Source of the DNA: Cryptomeria japonica
Taxonomy: Eukaryota > Streptophyta > Pinopsida > Cupressales > Cupressaceae
Direction: 5' to 3'
Assembly: GCF_030272615.1 (NCBI RefSeq)
Contig: NC_081407.1
Span: 270,539,870 to 270,603,869 of the forward strand
Length of the DNA: 64,000 nucleotides
Below the pieces are notes generated by a model that was not told where the DNA came from, searched no databases, and was given only the letters and a program-made list of their open reading frames with translations. Every line of letters begins with the position of its first letter. Position 1 is the first letter of the stretch. Below are positions 59,131 to 64,000 of this stretch, piece by piece. The position numbers were made by a program, and so were the translations under genes.

Positions 59131-60012
59131 TTATCCAGTATTACTGTCCGTAGGAACATTGCTCGATAAGACAAAGATAAGAAGATAGTCCTCATTTTGT
59201 TCAGAGATTTCGTTTAAATTTGCTTCCCTTTCCTTAGGTTTATTCTGACATTCTCTAGCATAGTGACCATACTTGTCACATCTGAAACAACGAATATGAG
59301 AGGAATCTCTTGACTTCTTCTTTGGATCATAGGAAGGAGGTCTGAAATCTTTGCCTCTCTTATCTTTCTTCCAATTCCCACCTTTCTTGGACTTAGCTGT
59401 AAGAACATGGTTATCATCTTTGTGAGAGTTCTTGTGTTTTCCCCTCACTTCAATGTGAGATTCCTCTTCAATGCAATCAGCTTGAAGACGCTCATAGTTG
59501 GGATGTTCAGCTCTCCCTCCAATGCTACGAATGAAGGGATCCCATTCATCAGGTAGACCATTTAATACAATTAGAACAAGGTCTTTGTCTGGAACTTCAC
59601 AATCAAGAGTGCTTAGTTTATCCTTCAGTTCATTGATCTTCATAAAGTAGGCAATGATTGAGTCCTCTTCTTTCATTCTGATATGAAGTAGCTGTTGTCT
59701 TAGAGCAAGGGCTCTACTGAGATTGTTGACTTCAAACATCCCTTCCAAGTGTTTGATTATTTCCTTGGCTGAAGCAAACTTCGATATGATAGTAACAAGA
59801 TGATTTCTGACGGATTCAATAACGATCTTCCTAGCTTTGGCTGAATCCTTCTTGAACTGTTTTAGTTCCTCTGCATCTTCAGGAGGGGACAACTTTTCTT
59901 CTTCAACAAATTTGAGGAGCTCATTCTCCTCAAGTATGAGTTGAATGCGAACTTTCCAGGCAGCAAAGTCAAGGGCTCCATCAAGTCTGTCTTCACCCTT
60001 CAAACCTGACAT
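59131..60012 (-). CDS. Copia B gag, 293 codons
   Basis: Open from MSGLKGEDRLDG to a stop caused by the 1-base loss just before the protease. It contains the UBN2-type gag core (WKVRIQLILEEN, EIIKHLEGMFEVNNLSRALA, LRQQLLHIRMKEEDSI) and a CCHC knuckle CFRCDKYGHYARECQ (about 59285-59240). It would form the virus-like particle shell and bind element RNA. It starts 83 bp after the PBS side of the 5' LTR. Confidence 0.93.
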   Translation of the reverse strand: MSGLKGEDRLDGALDFAAWKVRIQLILEENELLKFVEEEKLSPPEDAEELKQFKKDSAKARKIVIESVRNHLVTIISKFASAKEIIKHLEGMFEVNNLSRALALRQQLLHIRMKEEDSIIAYFMKINELKDKLSTLDCEVPDKDLVLIVLNGLPDEWDPFIRSIGGRAEHPNYERLQADCIEEESHIEVRGKHKNSHKDDNHVLTAKSKKGGNWKKDKRGKDFRPPSYDPKKKSRDSSHIRCFRCDKYGHYARECQNKPKEREANLNEISEQNEDYLLIFVLSSNVPTDSNTG

Positions 60013-60080
60013 TTTAATCTGAAAACAAACAACAACTAGATGCGAAAAATGACCTTATTGAAATCCGATGTTAGTATAAC

Positions 60081-60095
60081 CTAGCTCTGATACCA
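60081..60095 (-). promoter_or_regulatory. Copia B primer-binding site
   Basis: Minus strand TGGTATCAGAGCTAG directly next to the 5' LTR, complementary to the 3' end of initiator methionine tRNA, as usual for plant copia elements. Confidence 0.92.
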
Positions 60096-62235
60096 TGTTA
60101 ATTTTGTGTCTCAGATCAGAAATCAGAATTTAATAAAATGAATTTAGGATTAAGTAGGCATGGAAACAAAGCAAGTGCACAAGAGACTTAAGACATTTAC
60201 CCTAGGAAAACCTCTGATGAGGAAAAACCCAACTATAAAGACCCACGGGTCTGACTATGTATTCACTTTAATTGTAACAATACAATGCATAGATAGGGAT
60301 TTTGCTACAGCACCTCAACAACAGATAAGAACAACACCTAAGCAACCATCACTTTTGAAGGAGAGTCTTCAACACAATTCGCACTCTTCTGGAGATAATT
60401 CACACCCTTTTAAGAGCAGATCTGAAACTTGATTGATATCATTTGCAATCAAAATGCTCTTTATTTATATGAGCTGCTGGGGATGCAATATGAGGTCGGC
60501 CTCAAACTTTGGCGCTAAAAACCTTTTATTGTTTTATCGAAAATCCTTTTTATTTGGGGCCACACGTTTTGATAAGGGAGGTGTGTTCTCCCTTTAGGGT
60601 CGGACCTAAAGGGACACACTACCTCTTGTATGTAATGCCCCCTTTTCTAGGTGACATGAGATGAGCAAGGGTTGACCTACCATTCGAGTTTCCGTAGGTC
60701 AATGACATGGTTAGGGGACTCATTTTGAGGGTCATGGAGCTTTGCAGGGGCTCTGTGCGCTGTTTTGGACCTTCAGACGACAGTTCCTACATTTTAGGGA
60801 GGTCTCCTATTTTTTAGGGAGAACTGGCAGTTGATTGAATGACCACTTGGGGGACCAAGGAGTAGAGCAGGATCCTTTTGAGTAGTTACAAGTGTTTGGA
60901 GAGAGGTTCCTACTTTTTAGGGCGATTCCCTACTTTTTAGGAGGTTGTGGCAATTTCCATATTTGAGGTTCCACGGGACCATACCATGGTTTCAATTTCA
61001 GGAAGATTGGGTGTGTTTCCTAGTTTCTAGGAGCATCCCTAGATTTTAGGGATGGGACTGCCAGTTGGCCCATCTTGTCCGGCATCAGTCACAAACAGGT
61101 GACAAAGTCAAATTCATGTTTGGTTGATTATTTTGGGCTATTATTGGATTTATTGAAATATTTTAATATATTTAAATATTTCCTAAGTTAGCGATTAAAT
61201 AAATTAAAATAAGGCTATGTATATAGCCATTTCGGAGTAATAAGGGTTTTTTGGCTTCATCTGGTTTGATATGCCTATGTGTTATAGCTCGTTGGAAAGG
61301 TCTTGAACTTTGCTACATGATTCTCACCTCCCGGAGTCTTTTTGGATGCTTGAAGCTATTTATTCGCAATAAAGTGATATTTTTCTATAGTTTGACACCA
61401 TAATTGGGAAAGTGTCACTTTAATTATAAAGCGCAAGCTTTATTATTCTTTAGGGTTCGACTTGCAAAGGGAAAGGAGTTATAAGGAGATGAAAACCTAA
61501 TTGATAGCATCTTTCATCATTTTGAAACTTGCGAATTTGGGAATTGCTCTGGAAGAGTGATTTTGGTCTGGGATATAAACCCCAGGTCTGAACTTGCTGG
61601 GACGTAGCCCTCAGCAGGAGTTGACAGTGGATTTATCTAGGATTGCACAGAGATTGTCAGAGGTAGAAGACACATCTTCTTGGCCTAAAGATTGAGCATG
61701 CATATTGGGGGTTTCAATAGGGCGGCTGTCTATTTCAGCTGGGATGTGATTTGCAGCAGGGTCCACGCCTCCTTTGCAACCACGCCTTGTTTGTATGTTG
61801 GCTTGAAGGGTTGTATTCAGCTTATTTGGTCTTACTTGTTCATTGCCAGTAATATTCCTCCATCTGGCATCAATCCAGATTGAGAACAACTCCAAATAAA
61901 CGTATGGATTCTTGCTGAATACAAAACTAGGTTATTTGCCTGGTATGATTTGCAGTATTTTCAGATTGCTTAAGTGTTCTTACATATGAACATTGTTTAC
62001 TGTTTTATTTCACAGTTGTTGCTATTTATCAATTACTTTACTTATAACATCAAAACCCAAAAAGAAACAATCCCTTTCTGCAACTTCTGTCTATTCTATA
62101 AGATCACCGGAAAGTTACAAAATATAGTATGTTTAATTAAGAATTTACAGCAGCAACAACAAAAGGATCCATTTGGGATCTTTCATTGTAGCGTGAGGGC
62201 CCAACCCTATTTTCTTACATAGTTACAAACCAATA
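60096..62235 (-). repeat. Copia B LTR (5' copy), split by a solo LTR
   Basis: 60096-60630 and 62190-62235 align to 50060-50638. The outer end reads ACAAACCAATA (ACAAACTAACA in the other copy). Confidence 0.93.
60631..62184. mobile_element. Solo LTR, TGTAATGCCCC type, TSD TTGTA
   Basis: Starts TGTAATGCCCCC and ends GATCTTTCA, flanked by TTGTA at 60626-60630 and 62185-62189; the uninterrupted target is visible in the other copia B LTR near 50590. No coding region. The phrase CCTAxTTTYTAGG recurs four to five times at 60785-61060 (for example TCCTACTTTTTAGG) as a short motif repeat. Confidence 0.92.
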
Positions 62236-62353
62236 GAATCTACTTATAATTGTTAATTTGTATTTGCTCCGGATTTGCCAAAACCCTAACAATTGGTATC
62301 AAATTCGTGTATTTCTGTAAATTGGCAGGGACTTTCAGATTTGAGTGGGAGCA

Positions 62354-62726
62354 ATGGAAGAAACCAAATTCAAGGTCAAGAAGTTCAACGACCAGAATTA
62401 TTTGTTATGGAAAATGCAAATGGAGGATTACTTGTATCAAAAGGATCTGTGGCGGCCATTGGAAGGAAAGACAAAGAAACCAAACACGATGTCAAATGAA
62501 GATTGGGATATTCTAGACAGGAAGGCATTGGGGACCATTCGGTTGTGCCTTGCACCTTCTGTAGCATTCAATATATCAAAAGCAACAATGACTTAAGCCC
62601 TAATAAAAACATTGACAAAATTGTATGAGAAACCCTTAACTTCGAATAAGGTATTTCTTATGAAGCGTTTGTTTAATATGAAAATGAGTCAAGGAGGATC
62701 TGTAGCAGATCATTTAAATGAATTTA
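62354..62726 (+). pseudogene. Copia C gag, 5' part
   Basis: MEETKFKVKKFNDQNYLLWK, then YLYQKDLWRPLEGK, MSNEDWDILDRKALGTIRLC and VFLMKRLFNMKMSQGGSVAD, up to HLNEF. One in-frame TAA lies at about 62593. It is cut at 62726 by the next element. It keeps CAG and CAAAAGGAT where element A has TAG and a 1-base loss. Confidence 0.88.
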
Positions 62727-64000
62727 TGTAATGTCCGCATTTTTGGAGGCAGAATAATTAATTAATTAAATTAATGAAGTTATTCCAATTAATGATATTT
62801 CTTAAGGATAGCTTAATTGATTATTTTAATTAAAAAGTATTAAGTTAGTTATCTATAAAGCTATCAAATAAATAAAAATTAAAAGGTAACTTTATATTTA
62901 ATGAATTTAATAAAGTGACTTAAATTAATATTATATCATAAAAAGTCACGTGAAATAATATTATTTCTAGAAGCTTCTTGAAAGGTTGGAGAAAAAGTAT
63001 AAAAGAAGGTCAAGTTAAGCTTCTAATAATTGAGGATTTGATATTTGATGTGGAGTTCTTCGTGGTGAAGGAACCAGCTTGGGTTTCTACCATTATTGGT
63101 CATTGGGAGCAATACCTCCCATTGATTCGCATAACTGAGGTGGTGAAAGATCCTCCGAAGGGTTGCATTTGTGAGTAAAATAAAGCAACTCAAATATTAT
63201 TAAATTTCAAAATAAATTAAAATCTAATAACACTCCCCTTTCATAGATATGTCCCATCAAAGTGTTTTCATGCCCCACCACATATAGGTTTTCCTTGCTT
63301 CCTGTAAAGAGCATCATATCTGAGCTTATTGTATTTGGCATCAACATTCATGGAAGTCAGTTTGGGAGAATACTTCAGCTATATGGTCAATTGACATTCA
63401 TGCTTCAATCTACACTTTTAAGGAAGAGATAGGCGATTCCTTAAGGAGCTGTTGGAGGTGATTTTTGAGGATAATTCAGTCACATAAAAGGTTTGTCACG
63501 AACTTACCAAATCTCATATTTTTGTTCATAACTTGTGATTGAAGACTCATAAATTTGTGGGTATTGGTGTATTGGATTCTCCTTTCTGAGATAGTCATTT
63601 CCATCACTTATTTGACGCTGAGGACTACTGATATTATTTATTATTGCTTTCACAACTTCTAGGGTTGGGTGGCCAGCTAAGAAGACCATGTTTTTGCTCT
63701 TAGTGGTCTTGTCTTGCTTCAATTCCTTCTTATGGCTGGAGCGCTTCACTAATGAAGCTATGATTATCACTTCTAGTGCTAGGGAAGGATCTTTAATGCT
63801 GCATATCAATTTTTATTAGAGGGCAGGTTTGAGAACAGGGGCAATTTGGATAAGGCACGATTTGGGCTTAGACTCCATTTTCAGATATTGCTCGCTTCTT
63901 CACATTGGCATTGGGCGATCATTCAAACAGGTTCTCTTATTTGCTTATAGCTGATTATATTGTCAAAGATGTGTTACTATTAGTGCTACCATAGACAACA
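62727..64000. mobile_element. TGTAATGTCC element interrupting copia C, right end not seen
   Basis: TGTAATGTCCGCATTTTTGG begins immediately after ATTTA (62722-62726, candidate TSD) inside the gag frame. An AT-rich ATTAATTAAATTAATG region follows, as in the 30432 and 40426 elements. No second ATTTA/CA border was found before the window ends, and no coding region was recognised in 63185-64000. Confidence 0.6.

Larger units (their letters stand above)
50060..62235 (-). mobile_element. Copia element B, minus strand, nearly complete apart from insertions
   Basis: TSD GAATC at 50055-50059 and 62236-62240. The left copy, 50060-50638, is the 3' LTR in element sense; the right copy, 60096-60630 plus 62190-62235, is the 5' LTR, split by a solo LTR. 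By eye the LTRs differ at about 22 of about 575 positions, mostly transitions. PBS: minus strand TGGTATCAGAGCTAG at 60081-60095, matching initiator Met tRNA. PPT: AAGAGGGAG next to 50639. gag and pol lie at 60012 down to 50915. Copia A is inserted in the RNase H region. Confidence 0.95.
49746..62726 (+). mobile_element. Copia element C: 5' LTR and start of gag, carrying nested insertions
   Basis: 5' LTR in two pieces: 49746-50059 (starts TGTTGGTTTGTGGCGACTG) and 62241-62291 (ends CAAAACCCTAACA), split by copia B. The primer-binding site follows as TGGTATCAAATTC (usual TGGTATCAGAGC, initiator Met tRNA, here mutated). gag starts at 62354. Same family as element A by LTR and gag similarity. The element is interrupted at 62727 and its 3' half lies outside the window. 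Left flank ATATC is a candidate TSD that cannot be tested here. Confidence 0.85.

Overview
The window looks like nuclear DNA of a seed plant with a very large genome, most likely a conifer or another gymnosperm. Reasons: copia, LINE, hAT and Helitron remnants nested inside each other, solo LTRs with clear target-site duplications (TSDs), and one ordinary host gene whose first intron is about 25 kb long and filled with transposons. No bacterial, organellar or rRNA/tRNA features were seen. All boundaries, repeats and splice junctions were read by eye.

Layout. (1) 1-15262: an old Helitron (Rep remnant 1-1702, PIF1-type helicase remnant 13136-15262) cut in two by an 11.4-kb terminal-inverted-repeat (TIR) DNA transposon at 1703-13131. 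That element carries a decayed DDE-type transposase on the minus strand (6474-9401), an unrecognised multi-exon gene on the plus strand (2074-4534), subterminal GCGCGTACGC-type motifs, 359-bp and 76-bp tandem repeats and a 1.1-kb GA purine tract. Removing it with one TSD copy restores the Helitron reading frame. (2) 15639-16718: an uninterrupted F-box protein ORF just downstream of the Helitron helicase. (3) 18396-43993: the first three coding exons of a host gene for a Rossmann-fold NAD(P)-binding protein similar to plant At5g10730-type proteins. Exon 1 is 18396-18448, exon 2 is 43616-43736 and exon 3 is 43905-43993; the rest must lie beyond the window. (4) Intron 1 holds a LINE RT fragment, a 4.0-kb LTR unit with a palindrome array (21923-25960), a hAT/DUF659 transposase pseudogene, a large unrecognised retroelement-type ORF (35031 down to 29426) split by two solo LTRs, a minus-strand LINE split by a non-autonomous hAT, and another solo LTR. 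(5) The next intron holds a nested stack. Copia element C (from 49746) contains copia B (50060-62235, minus strand), which contains copia A (51414-56241, plus strand) and a solo LTR (60631-62184). C is itself cut by another TGTAATG element at 62727.

Two signals recur. Most premature stops in the retroelement ORFs and in the TIR element's plus-strand gene are TAG where glutamine (CAG) is expected, as CHG-methylation decay would produce. LTR units of apparently related families each carry their own array of short palindromes, with different sequences in each family.

The strongest candidate for something undescribed is the TIR transposon: its ends, size, two-gene layout and transposase motif set do not fit the common plant superfamilies. 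The palindrome arrays inside LTRs are the second candidate.
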